From contig JACQUA010000173.1 in NCBI GenBank assembly GCA_016210565.1, positions 17,860 to 81,859 of the forward strand: DNA of 64,000 nt, in the 5' to 3' direction. Every line of letters begins with the position of its first letter. Position 1 is the stretch's first letter. The notes under the pieces were generated by a model. That model was not told where the DNA came from. It was given only the letters and a program-made list of their open reading frames with translations, and searched no databases. This document shows positions 36,503-44,366 of this stretch, one piece after another. The DNA is from Chloroflexota bacterium (lineage in GTDB: Bacteria; Chloroflexota; Dehalococcoidia; JACQUA01). Both the position numbers and the translations under genes were made by a program.

Positions 36503-36667
36503 GACACCCCCTTCACCCATTCCAAACTGCTTTCAGAATCCCATCGCATCTAACTGCCCTACCACGGTAACCACAGGCCCGTGCCCCGGTGGTGCTTCAC
36601 AACCACCGCGCTCCGGGACGCTCCGCACCACGGACAACATGCCGGTACCTCGGGACTCGCAGGCCCG

Positions 36668-36782
36668 TCATTGCGAGTCCCGATTTCGTCGGGACGAAGC
36701 AATCCCCTGGTCGGCGGTCATCCGGTCCGCCGTGCGGACTCTCGCAAAGCGGAGGAGATTGCCGCGCTTCGCTCGCAATGAC
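36668..36782. repeat. ATTGCGAGCGAAGCGAAGCAAT-family inverted repeat
   Basis: GTCATTGCGAGTCCCGATTT...CGCTTCGCTCGCAATGAC, a long imperfect hairpin with an internal CGATTTCGTCGGGACG. Second copy at 43917-44023. Confidence 0.75.
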
Positions 36783-36841
36783 ATTTTCCGAGCAATGCCT
36801 TCGGATAAGTCTGTTTGTCGCTGCAGTCTCAGTGTGTTATG

Positions 36842-36871
36842 TTGACCACCCCTTTCCGGTTCTTCTATAAT
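36842..36871 (+). promoter_or_regulatory. Promoter of the PhnD-like / kinase / regulator operon
   Basis: TTGACC (36842-36847), 18-bp spacer, TATAAT (36866-36871). The leader to the ATG at 37046 is about 168 bases and contains a CTGAGCGAAG-family hairpin. Confidence 0.65.
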
Positions 36872-36933
36872 ATGGATGCAATCATCCATGCGCCTGGAGG
36901 CGCGCCATGAAGAATGAAAACGCCGGGGTCATC

Positions 36934-37020
36934 TGTCATTCTGAGCGAAGCGAGCGTAGTCGAAGAATCCTTTGGGGGGGGGTGAGACGAAAGACCCTTC
37001 GACTGCGCTCAGGGTGACAT
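36934..37020. repeat. CTGAGCGAAGCGAAG-family inverted repeat in leader
   Basis: TGTCATTCTGAGCGAAGCGA ... GACCCTTCGACTGCGCTCAG-GGTGACA with a G-rich loop (GGGGGGGG at about 36974-36982). The remaining bases of the 36503-37045 interval show no gene. Confidence 0.75.
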
Positions 37021-37045
37021 TTTCGTAGCAAACAGAAAGAAGCTC

Positions 37046-38011
37046 ATGCCCATGACGAAGCCTCCTCGAACGTACCGGGTCCTGCTGATACTTGCTCTGC
37101 TGGCCATCATTTCGGTCTTGGCCGGCTCAGGCTGCGGCGGAGACACCTACACGCGGGTCAACCTGCAGAAGAAGTACCCCCGCGAACCTGTCTCCGGTTT
37201 GACCGGCGCCGCCATTACTACCGGCCAACCGGCGCTCCGGGTGGGCATAGCCGGGGTGATTTCCCCGGCCATGACCCTGGAAAGCTACCAGCAACTGCTC
37301 CAGTACATGGGCAAGACGCTGGGCCGGCCGGTGCAACTGGTACAACGCCCGACCTACAGTGAGATGAACGAGCTGATAAAGAACCGGCAGGTGGAAGTGG
37401 CTTTTGTCTGCAGCCTGGCCTACGTGGAAGGCAAGTCCGACTTCGATATGGAGCTGCTGGCGGCGCCCCAGGTGAGAGGGGCAATAACTTACAATTCGTA
37501 CCTCATCGTTCCCGCCGACAGCACCGCGGCCCAGCTTGAAGACCTGAGGGGCAAGGTCTTCGCCTTCACCGATCCCCTTTCCAACAGCGGCCGGCTGGCG
37601 CCTACCTATGAGCTGGCCAGGATTCGTGAAAAGCCGGAGACCTTCTTCAGGAACTACATCTTCACCTACAACCACGACTATTCGATCCAGGCAGTCGCCG
37701 ACAGGCTTGTGGACGGGGCGGCGGTGGATAGCCTGATCTATGACTATCTGGCCTCGGTAAACAGCCCCCTTATCAGGAAGACAAAAGTCATCGCTTCCTG
37801 GGGACCCTACGGCATACCCCCCGTCGTGGTCCACCCCGGTCTGGACATCTCGCTGAAGACTGAATTGAAGGAGTTCTTCCTCAGTCTCCATACCGAGGCG
37901 GAGGGACTGAACATACTGGATTCCCTGCTCATCGACCGCTTTGTGGAAGTGAGTGACGGGATTTTCGACTCACTTCGTCAGATGAAGCAGCGGCTTGCCG
38001 GAGCCCAATGA
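37046..38011 (+). CDS. PhnD-like periplasmic/extracytoplasmic binding lipoprotein (sensor component)
   Basis: 321 residues. Lipoprotein signal with VLLILALLAIISVLAGSGC as hydrophobic part and lipobox. Mature part is a type-2 periplasmic-binding fold of the PhnD/AioX group: LRVGIAGVISPAMTLESYQQLLQYMGKTLGRPVQLVQR, then VEVAFVCSLAYVEG and LRGKVFAFTDPLSNSG. It overlaps the kinase gene by four bases (ATGA). PhnD-like proteins beside histidine kinases act as ligand sensors (AioX binds arsenite, others phosphite or oxyanions). Here an oxyanion sensed for the molybdoenzyme loci is the natural guess (inference). Confidence 0.85.
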   Translation: MPMTKPPRTYRVLLILALLAIISVLAGSGCGGDTYTRVNLQKKYPREPVSGLTGAAITTGQPALRVGIAGVISPAMTLESYQQLLQYMGKTLGRPVQLVQRPTYSEMNELIKNRQVEVAFVCSLAYVEGKSDFDMELLAAPQVRGAITYNSYLIVPADSTAAQLEDLRGKVFAFTDPLSNSGRLAPTYELARIREKPETFFRNYIFTYNHDYSIQAVADRLVDGAAVDSLIYDYLASVNSPLIRKTKVIASWGPYGIPPVVVHPGLDISLKTELKEFFLSLHTEAEGLNILDSLLIDRFVEVSDGIFDSLRQMKQRLAGAQ

Positions 38012-39966
38012 AACCCAAACAGGTCTGGTCTGGATTCTGGGACGTCGCCGGTTCGGTGAGCATTCGGACCAAGATAATGGGCATCGTGGCTTCCCTGGTG
38101 CTCGGCTTCGGCCTGTTTGTCGGCTGGTACATCCCTCGCAGCGAGACCCGGTATTTGACCGAGCAACTGGAGGAAAGGGGCCTGACCATTGCCAGGAGCG
38201 TCGCCGCCGTGGGACAGGACATGGCGCTAACCAACAACCAGTTCGGACTCTACATGCTGGCCAGGAACACCCTGGCCAGCAATAAAGACGTTCTTTATGT
38301 TTTCATTACGGACAGCGAGGGAGACCCCCTGGTGCATACTTTCGAAGGAGGATTCCCGGTCGACCTCCTGGAATTGAGCCGTTCGCACCGCAGCGAGAAC
38401 CCCCGTGTTCTGCCCCTGGTCACCGAAACGCGCAAGATCAGAGACATAGCCGTCCCCATCCTGGGCAGCCGGGTAGGAGTAGTGCACGTAGGGCTGGACG
38501 AGTCCGCCCTCTTCGCTTACAGCACGGAACATTCGCGGCATATACTGACCTTCACCCTCATCGCTCTCCTTCTCGGCGGCGCCTTCGCTTACTGGCTGGC
38601 GACGATCCTTACCCGGCCCATCCTCAGCCTGGAACAGGCTACCAGGATGGTCGCCAGCAACAGCGACTTTCCCTGGCAAGCCCCCCCCTGGGCGAGGGAC
38701 GAAATAGGCCGCCTGGGGTCATCTTTCAACGAGATGACCCGGAAAGTGGCGGAAAGGACCCGGGAGATCATCGAGAAGAACAAGGAGTTGACCACCCTCA
38801 ACGCCCTGTCCCAGGCCATCAGCCGTCCCCTGGACCTGGGGGAAAAGGCATCCTCGGCGTTGAAGTCCATCTCGGAAGGCCTGGAACTCAAAGCCGCCTG
38901 GTTCTTTCTCCTCAATCCCCAGAGTCAGAAGCTGGAACTGCTGTGCCAGGAAGGGGTCCGCATCCCCATCACACCCGGCGCGGCTGAAGAACTCGCCGGG
39001 GAGCTGGAAAAAGGCAGCCCGGCGATCCTGGAGAAAGTTGGAGACGGCCGCCTTCCTTTGAGCGGGCCGCTTCTGGTGCAGGAGGGGCTGGTCCCGGTGG
39101 CCCTGGTGGCTCTCAGGTCGGGGCGCCGTTTTCTCGGGTTCCTGGCGCTGTCCCGGGCCGGCAAACCCTTTGCCTCCAGCGAAGTCCATCTCCTCAGGGC
39201 CATCGGAGAGCAACTCGGCGTGGCGGTGGAGAACTTCATTCTGTGGCAGGAACTGAAGCATAAGGAGAACCTGCGGACGCAGTTGCTGGCCAAGGTGATA
39301 TCGGCCCAGGAGGAGGAGCGGAAGCGCATCGCCCGGGAGTTGCACGACCAGACCAGCCAGTCCATCACCTCGCTCATGGTGGGGCTCAAGGTCACCGAGG
39401 AATCCGGCGACGTCGGTGTGATAAAGCAGAGAATAGGCGAACTGAGGACGCTGGCATCCGATACCCTGGAAAAGGTGCGCGACCTGTCTATCGGGCTCCG
39501 GCCCAGCGTCCTCGACGACCTCGGACTGGCTCCGGCCCTGAACCGCTACATAAAAGACTATGCCCGCAAGACCGGTCTTTCCACCCAGTTCCAGAGCGTG
39601 GGCCTCGACGGCCTGCGCCTCCGGCCCGAGGTGGAAACAGCCATCTACCGCGTGGTGCAGGAAGCCCTCACCAACGTGGCCCGGCACGCCGCGGCAAAAC
39701 ACGTCGGCGTCATCCTGGAGCGGTCCCGGAAGAAGCTGCGGGCCATAACCGAGGATGACGGCAAAGGCTTCGACGTCGGCAGGATCATGTCCAGTCCCAA
39801 CCTGGAAATGAGATTGGGCCTCTTTGGAATGGAGGAACGCATCTCCTTGATCGGTGGCAGCCTGACCATCGAATCAGCGCCGGGAAAAGGGACCACGGTC
39901 TACGTCGAGGTCCCCCTCGAAGAAAACAGAGCCTCAGATGAACAAAACCAGGATACTGCTGGTTGA
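38008..39966 (+). CDS. NarX-like sensor histidine kinase
   Basis: 652 residues. Membrane helix about 24-42, extracytoplasmic sensor domain 45-175, helix 2 about 179-200, HAMP 200-252 (RPILSLEQATRMVASN...DEIGRLGSSFNEM), GAF-like domain about 275-412, HisKA_3 with phospho-acceptor H446 in KRIARELHDQTSQSI, and HATPase with EALTNVARHAAAKHV and EDDGKGFDV. The sensor domain may contact the co-encoded PhnD-like lipoprotein. It phosphorylates the NarL-type regulator whose gene overlaps its 3' end by 29 bases. Confidence 0.93.
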   Translation: MKPKQVWSGFWDVAGSVSIRTKIMGIVASLVLGFGLFVGWYIPRSETRYLTEQLEERGLTIARSVAAVGQDMALTNNQFGLYMLARNTLASNKDVLYVFITDSEGDPLVHTFEGGFPVDLLELSRSHRSENPRVLPLVTETRKIRDIAVPILGSRVGVVHVGLDESALFAYSTEHSRHILTFTLIALLLGGAFAYWLATILTRPILSLEQATRMVASNSDFPWQAPPWARDEIGRLGSSFNEMTRKVAERTREIIEKNKELTTLNALSQAISRPLDLGEKASSALKSISEGLELKAAWFFLLNPQSQKLELLCQEGVRIPITPGAAEELAGELEKGSPAILEKVGDGRLPLSGPLLVQEGLVPVALVALRSGRRFLGFLALSRAGKPFASSEVHLLRAIGEQLGVAVENFILWQELKHKENLRTQLLAKVISAQEEERKRIARELHDQTSQSITSLMVGLKVTEESGDVGVIKQRIGELRTLASDTLEKVRDLSIGLRPSVLDDLGLAPALNRYIKDYARKTGLSTQFQSVGLDGLRLRPEVETAIYRVVQEALTNVARHAAAKHVGVILERSRKKLRAITEDDGKGFDVGRIMSSPNLEMRLGLFGMEERISLIGGSLTIESAPGKGTTVYVEVPLEENRASDEQNQDTAG

Positions 39967-40597
39967 CGACCACGCCGTCCTGCGGGCCGGCTTGAGATTG
40001 CTGCTGGACAACCAGCCTGACATGGAGGTAATCGGTGAAGCCGGGGACCCGGCTGATGGCATCGCGCAGGCTAAAGCCGACAAACCGGATATCGTCCTCA
40101 TGGACCTGAGTTTCCCCCGCGGCGATGGCATAGCAGCGATCAAGACCATACGAGAAACCCAACCCGAGGTGAAAGTCATCGCCCTGACCATGCACGAAGA
40201 CGAAAGCTACCTCCGGCCCGTTTTGCAGGCCGGCGCCTCGGGTTACGTACTGAAACGCGCCGCCGACACCGAACTCATCAGCGCCATCAGGGCAGCCGTC
40301 AGGGGCGAGGTCTTTATCTACCCATCTCTGACCAGGATCCTTCTGGAGGATACCCTGGGGAAGCCGAAGAAGCCCTCCCCTGAAGAAGCAGTGGATATGG
40401 ACCTTCTGAGCCAGCGGGAAAAAGAGGTCCTCAAGCTCATCGCCCGGGGGCACTCCAACCGGGAGGTGGCCGAGATGCTCTTCCTCAGCGTCAAGACGGT
40501 GGACACCTACAAAGCCCGCCTCATGGAGAAACTCGGGCTCGAAAGCCGGGTTGACCTGGTAAAATACGCCCTGGAACACGGCCTCCTCGAACGGTAG
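39938..40597 (+). CDS. NarL/FixJ-family response regulator
   Basis: 219 residues. Receiver domain with acidic pocket LLVDDH and phosphorylatable D56 in IVLMDLSFPRGDG, switch residues around ALTMHED and YVLKRA. LuxR-type HTH LSQREKEVLKLIARGHSNREVAEMLFLSVKTVDTYKARLMEKLG at about 148-192. It overlaps the kinase gene. It is the best candidate for binding the TGTAAGG sites in front of the three molybdoenzyme loci, though no direct evidence exists in the sequence. Confidence 0.95.
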   Translation: MNKTRILLVDDHAVLRAGLRLLLDNQPDMEVIGEAGDPADGIAQAKADKPDIVLMDLSFPRGDGIAAIKTIRETQPEVKVIALTMHEDESYLRPVLQAGASGYVLKRAADTELISAIRAAVRGEVFIYPSLTRILLEDTLGKPKKPSPEEAVDMDLLSQREKEVLKLIARGHSNREVAEMLFLSVKTVDTYKARLMEKLGLESRVDLVKYALEHGLLER

Positions 40598-40603
40598 AAG
40601 CCC

Positions 40604-40816
40604 GTAGCGACACCCGCAAAGGGTGTCGCAAACAGCATCGACTTCCCACAACAACACGACCCCGACAAGCCCGGGTAGGGTGGGTGAAGCGAGCAAGACA
40701 GGCCACTCCCCGCCTGCCCGGCCATCGACCGCTAAGACGCAGGAGCGGGCATACCTCCACGTCGCGAGCGGAACCCACCATTCTGTGGCGGCGACAGGCT
40801 GGAAAGCCTGTCGTAC
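40604..40816. repeat. Dispersed repeats after the response-regulator gene
   Basis: GCGACACCCGCAAAGGGTGTCGC hairpin (about 40607-40629) may end the transcript but lacks a U-run. GTAGGGTGGGTGAAGCG...GCGAGCGGAACCCACC (40675-40779) is a GGGTGGG variant. CGACAGGCTGGAAAGCCTGTCG (about 40791-40812) is another hairpin. No gene in 40598-40853. Confidence 0.7.
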
Positions 40817-40853
40817 CATGCGGGGGAAACACGACCCCGACGAGTCGGGGTGG

Positions 40854-41369
40854 CTACGGGGCAGGTTGGTTGCGCAACGACCGGCCGGCCATGGCCGTCA
40901 GCCGCCTCACCAGGGCGGCAACGTCCTCGGCGTTAAAACGGGTCGCCTTCCCCGGGACCGGCTCTCCGGTGATGATGGCTATGAGGTCCTCCTCGGAACA
41001 CGGAATCCCCGGGCTGTCCGGCCCACACCGCACTTCCACTTTAGGCAGCCTGGCCCTCTTGTACCCCTCCACCAGGACGATGTCCACTTTCAGGGTGACA
41101 CTCTCCAGCACCGCGCCCAGGTCAGGCTCCCCCGGTGTCTCCTCCATACAAACCACCCGCCCCGGAGAAGTCAACACCACTATGTCACTCCCCGATTCGC
41201 GGTGCCTCCTGCTATCCGTGCCCGGGCTGTCCATGCAGAACCCGTGGGCGGCGTGCTTTATCACCGCCACCCTCAGCCCCGCCTGCTTCAGTTTGGGGAC
41301 TATCCGCTCCAGAAGGCTCGTTTTACCCGAGCCAGAATAACCGACAAAACTTACGATCGGGACCGGCAT
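40854..41369 (-). CDS. mobB: MobB-like protein (CISM locus 2)
   Basis: 171 residues from ATG 41369 with GGAGGAAGGAACTACC upstream; an open extension to 41396 is coded by a flanking dispersed repeat. P-loop FVGYSGSGKTSLLERIV and AVIKHAAHGFCMDSPGTDSRRH. Last gene of the seven-gene cassette. The N-terminal two thirds and the upstream intergenic DNA are almost identical to the MobB of locus 3, which points to recent duplication or gene conversion. Function: MGD cofactor assembly. Confidence 0.9.
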   Translation of the reverse strand: MPVPIVSFVGYSGSGKTSLLERIVPKLKQAGLRVAVIKHAAHGFCMDSPGTDSRRHRESGSDIVVLTSPGRVVCMEETPGEPDLGAVLESVTLKVDIVLVEGYKRARLPKVEVRCGPDSPGIPCSEEDLIAIITGEPVPGKATRFNAEDVAALVRRLTAMAGRSLRNQPAP

Positions 41370-41378
41370 GGTAGTTCC

Positions 41379-41510
41379 TTCCTCCCCCTTTCGCAAAAGG
41401 GGAGAGAAATGCCTTCCCCTTTGAAAAAGGGGGACTGAGGGGGATTCCCTCTGGCGCCAAAGGCCTTTTCAAATCCCCCTTAATCCCCCTTTTTCAAAGG
41501 GGAAGAGGGA
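41379..41510. repeat. CCCCTTTTGAAAAAGGGG repeats, empty MITE site
   Basis: Several CCCCCTTTNNCAAAAGGGG-type palindromes. The piece CAAATCCCCCTTAATCCCCC (41470-41489) is the unoccupied form of the MITE target that is filled in locus 3. Confidence 0.75.
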
Positions 41511-41526
41511 CTGCAGCTTGGCCGCC

Positions 41527-43152
41527 TTACTTAACAGTTGTTCCTCCCCGGCCGGCAGGAAGCCCCCGACGCGGCAACCGCTTCAGCCGGCAAGCCGGAC
41601 AAAGAAGAAGAGCGCCCTGTATTACCTCCTCGGGCGCCTGCAACTTCTGGTGCAAAATCTTCATCAGCGGCGCAGGAGCGACCTCCCCCCCACAGTCCGG
41701 ACAGCTAACCACGCCGACCCGCAGGAGCAACAGCGACAGTCCTACGAGGCTGCCTTTGAGCGCCCGTTTGACGTGCAGCGCCCTGGTGGGGCAGACCCTC
41801 ACACATTCGCCGCAGGCATAACACTGCGAGTGCCGGAACATGAGTCCCAGCTCCGTCCCGCTTCTTTCAAAGGCCAGAGCCCCGGACCGGCAGACGCTGG
41901 TGCAGAGCCGGCACACGGTGCAGAGTTCTGAATTGATGTCAACCAACCCGAAGGGCACGTCATTTCCCTCAATAACAAAGGAGTTCCCAGACTTCTCCAC
42001 CAGCCCGGCCAGGACCAGAGGCGAAAACGGCGAGGCCGGATGCCCATCCCTCGTCCCCGGCATTGGTCGCGGACCCAACTTCTGAATTTCCTCGGCCATC
42101 TTCGTCAGTTGGTCACCCACGGACGGCAGGTCCCCATCCAATACCCGAAGCAGTCTTTCCCGGCCCAAACCCAGATGAGGCATTAGCCGGTGAACAAAGC
42201 CCAGGGCCCGCCTCATTTTGACAAGCTCAAGGCCGTGCAGGCACTCGTTCTGGCAAGGCAGGACAGCCACGCCTTCGGCCCCCAGCTGGAAGGCCCGCAA
42301 CACCAGAAAAGGAGAAAGGGTAGCCAGGCAGGGCAAATAATAAGGGATGACCGACGCAGGATAGCGAATCCCGGCGGCGCCCATTCTATTGAGGATGCTC
42401 TCGCTGCCCCGGCAGTGGACCAGCAAGATGCGCGGTGAAAGTCCGTCGGGTTTATCGCTGGCAAGGTGGGCCATCCGCTCTTCCGCAATATCCGGCGTGA
42501 AGGGGGGAAAATGAATGGCGCCCCACGGACAGGCCGGAACACAGGCGCCGCAGCCGTCACAGCCAGCTTTCTCGACCGTGACCGTTCCGCTCTCCCCTTT
42601 GATGCTGCCCGAAGGACATGATGAAAGGCACAGCCGGCAGCCCCACTTGCCGGTGCAGAGGTCGCTTCTTATGCTGGGGACGACCACATACCGTGGCTGC
42701 TTCAAGATGTTGAACAATTCCCTGCGCGTGGCGCCCTCCGGGGGCACTCCAAAGCCAACTTTCAGGTTTTCCGGTCCGACCTCACCCCTCGTTAGGCAGC
42801 CCTCCGTTCCGAGCAACAGCATGGCTTTGGCTGTCGCCTCATCACGAGAGTGCGCCATGGCGCACTGCTCCCTGAGGTTCACCGGGTGCACCTGGAAAGG
42901 CGACGCGCTCGCCTCTCTGGCTGCCTTCCTGAATAACTCGAGATAGTCTGGTATCGAGCAAGCCCCTATGACCACCGAGCGCACCTTCCTGGCATTCAAG
43001 AAGGCCGGAATCTCACCAGGCTCGTCGCAAAGGGCCTCAGCCATACCCACCGGGAAGTGACGAGATAATGAAGATACTACCTCGTCCAGGTTTATGCCGC
43101 TGGCGATTCTTCCCTGACACCGACAGATGATGATTCCCCGGTCCATTTTCAT
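41527..43152 (-). CDS. Polyferredoxin with HdrA-like N terminus and MvhD/FlpD-like domain (CISM locus 2)
   Basis: 541 residues. Residues 1-130 (RGIIICRCQGRIASGINLDEVV... SVVIGACSIPDY) resemble the leading part of HdrA-type proteins. Then a ferredoxin pair (CTGKWGCRLCLSSCPSGSI, CDGCGACVPACPWGAI). Next about 230-340 resembles MvhD/FlpD: YYLPCLATLSPFLVLRAFQLGAEGVAVLPCQNECLHG, though the CxxC near its start is lost. Then a second ferredoxin pair (CTVCRLCTSVCRSGAL, CYACGECVRVCPTRAL) and a zinc-ribbon-like CPDCGGE...CPAC. ATGA overlap with the torD gene upstream. Cytoplasmic. Could feed electrons or assist maturation. Confidence 0.83.
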   Translation of the reverse strand: MKMDRGIIICRCQGRIASGINLDEVVSSLSRHFPVGMAEALCDEPGEIPAFLNARKVRSVVIGACSIPDYLELFRKAAREASASPFQVHPVNLREQCAMAHSRDEATAKAMLLLGTEGCLTRGEVGPENLKVGFGVPPEGATRRELFNILKQPRYVVVPSIRSDLCTGKWGCRLCLSSCPSGSIKGESGTVTVEKAGCDGCGACVPACPWGAIHFPPFTPDIAEERMAHLASDKPDGLSPRILLVHCRGSESILNRMGAAGIRYPASVIPYYLPCLATLSPFLVLRAFQLGAEGVAVLPCQNECLHGLELVKMRRALGFVHRLMPHLGLGRERLLRVLDGDLPSVGDQLTKMAEEIQKLGPRPMPGTRDGHPASPFSPLVLAGLVEKSGNSFVIEGNDVPFGLVDINSELCTVCRLCTSVCRSGALAFERSGTELGLMFRHSQCYACGECVRVCPTRALHVKRALKGSLVGLSLLLLRVGVVSCPDCGGEVAPAPLMKILHQKLQAPEEVIQGALLLCPACRLKRLPRRGLPAGRGGTTVK

Positions 43153-43877
43153 CCTGGACCGTACCCTGCGGCAGACAAGCTTCGCCGCAGCGCCGAAAGC
43201 CGCAGCAGGTCGACCCGGGCGAAACTATCGGTAATCCTGCCCACGGCTGAATAGAAAGGCTCTCCTGCCTTTTCCAGCCGCCTGGAAAAATCAGTCAGCC
43301 AGAGACAAACGTGTTCCCTCAAGAAAGCCTCTTCTCTGGCTATTTGCTCGATGGCGGCAGGTACACTCCAGTCCCAGCAGGCTGCTTCTTTCCGCGAGAG
43401 GAAGGCCATGAATTCCAGCTCGACAGCGATATGGTCGGGAAGATCCTTGAAACAAGGAGAAAGGTCCAGACTCTCCCGGGAGTACTCGTGGCTCACCTTG
43501 ACCGCGGTTTCCCCCATCACAAACCCTCCCTCGACGTATACCGATTCGTAAGGCGGCGCGACGAAATGGGGCGAGGCGAAGAACAGCCTCACGTAGGTGT
43601 GGGATAACTCCTCCAGCAACCCTTCTTCCCCCTGCTCGCGCCCCACAAAAGATTTCATTTCTTCCCAACCGGGGCACTCAACCGGCAGCAAGTCCTCTTC
43701 CCCGAAAAGCGAAGCGGCTGCATCCACATCCATCCACACCCTCACCAGGTCCCTGGTGGGCATGGAAAAGGAAGCGGAGAGCAGAGAATAGCAGCGGCTG
43801 CGCGCCTCCGCCAGCCCTGCGATTTCCGGGCAGGTTCCCGTACTGGCCACTTCAGCAGAACCCCTGGAGGAAAGCAT
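43149..43877 (-). CDS. TorD-family chaperone (CISM locus 2)
   Basis: 242 residues from ATG 43877 (MLSSRGSAEVASTG). The frame is open to 44018, but that part is coded by an ATTGCGAGCGAAG hairpin repeat and is not protein-like. TorD fold features: YVRLFFASPHFVAPPYESVYVEG, LPDHIAVELEFMAFLSRKEA, FLREHVCLWLTDFSRRLEKA. It would fold the catalytic subunit and guard its Tat signal before export. Overlaps the polyferredoxin start by four bases. Confidence 0.9.
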   Translation of the reverse strand: MLSSRGSAEVASTGTCPEIAGLAEARSRCYSLLSASFSMPTRDLVRVWMDVDAAASLFGEEDLLPVECPGWEEMKSFVGREQGEEGLLEELSHTYVRLFFASPHFVAPPYESVYVEGGFVMGETAVKVSHEYSRESLDLSPCFKDLPDHIAVELEFMAFLSRKEAACWDWSVPAAIEQIAREEAFLREHVCLWLTDFSRRLEKAGEPFYSAVGRITDSFARVDLLRLSALRRSLSAAGYGPG

Positions 43878-43916
43878 TGACCAATACAAACCGATTAGAT
43901 GGAGCCGGATCGGGCT

Positions 43917-44023
43917 GTCATTGCGAGCGAAGCGAAGCAATCTCCCGGACGCTCCAGACCAACGGGGGGATTGCTTCGTCACCCCGACAAGTCGTCCCGA
44001 AGAAATCGGGACTCGCAATGACA
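43917..44023. repeat. ATTGCGAGCGAAGCGAAGCAAT-family inverted repeat inside locus 2
   Basis: GTCATTGCGAGCGAAGCGAA ... GGGACTCGCAATGAC, between the small membrane-protein gene and torD. Locus 3 has a different repeat family in the same operon slot. Confidence 0.78.
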
Positions 44024-44073
44024 GATTATGCGTCGTCTCTTATCGCGTTTGTACTGGAGGGCCTTTCCCCGGA

Positions 44074-44352
44074 TCAAGCAGCCGCGGAGCGCCGCTTGAT
44101 AACGCAGATTTCCAGAGGGATGAGGAAAAGGCTGACCAGCCCCAGTATCCAGAGCAATGCCGACCAGGGGTGTTCTACCCCTACGCCGCGGTTGGCGGTC
44201 AGCATCCCGACGGCCCCGGCGGCCACCAGAGACATGCTGAACAAGACATTGGCCCCGATGATGACCGACCTGGTAGTGGCAGATACCCCGGCCACTGGCC
44301 GGGCAATAGCCTGCCGTTCCGCGACCCGGGTGATAGTTGTGGTCTTTTCCAT
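44074..44352 (-). CDS. Small two-helix membrane protein (CISM locus 2)
   Basis: 92 residues, with polar N terminus METTT-like then two hydrophobic segments: SVIIGANVLFSMSLVAAGAVGML and ALLWILGLVSLFLIPLEICVI. Good GGGAGGTCC site. Same position as the 80-residue protein of locus 3 (after the NrfD gene), with similar topology but little sequence identity. May be an extra subunit of the membrane anchor. No family recognised. Confidence 0.72.
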   Translation of the reverse strand: MEKTTTITRVAERQAIARPVAGVSATTRSVIIGANVLFSMSLVAAGAVGMLTANRGVGVEHPWSALLWILGLVSLFLIPLEICVIKRRSAAA

Positions 44353-44366
44353 GACGGACCTCCCTT

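Noticed and set aside
43878..44018. N-terminal 47 codons of the locus 2 torD open frame
   Set aside because: They are coded by an ATTGCGAGCGAAG hairpin repeat; the family-like start is ATG 43877.
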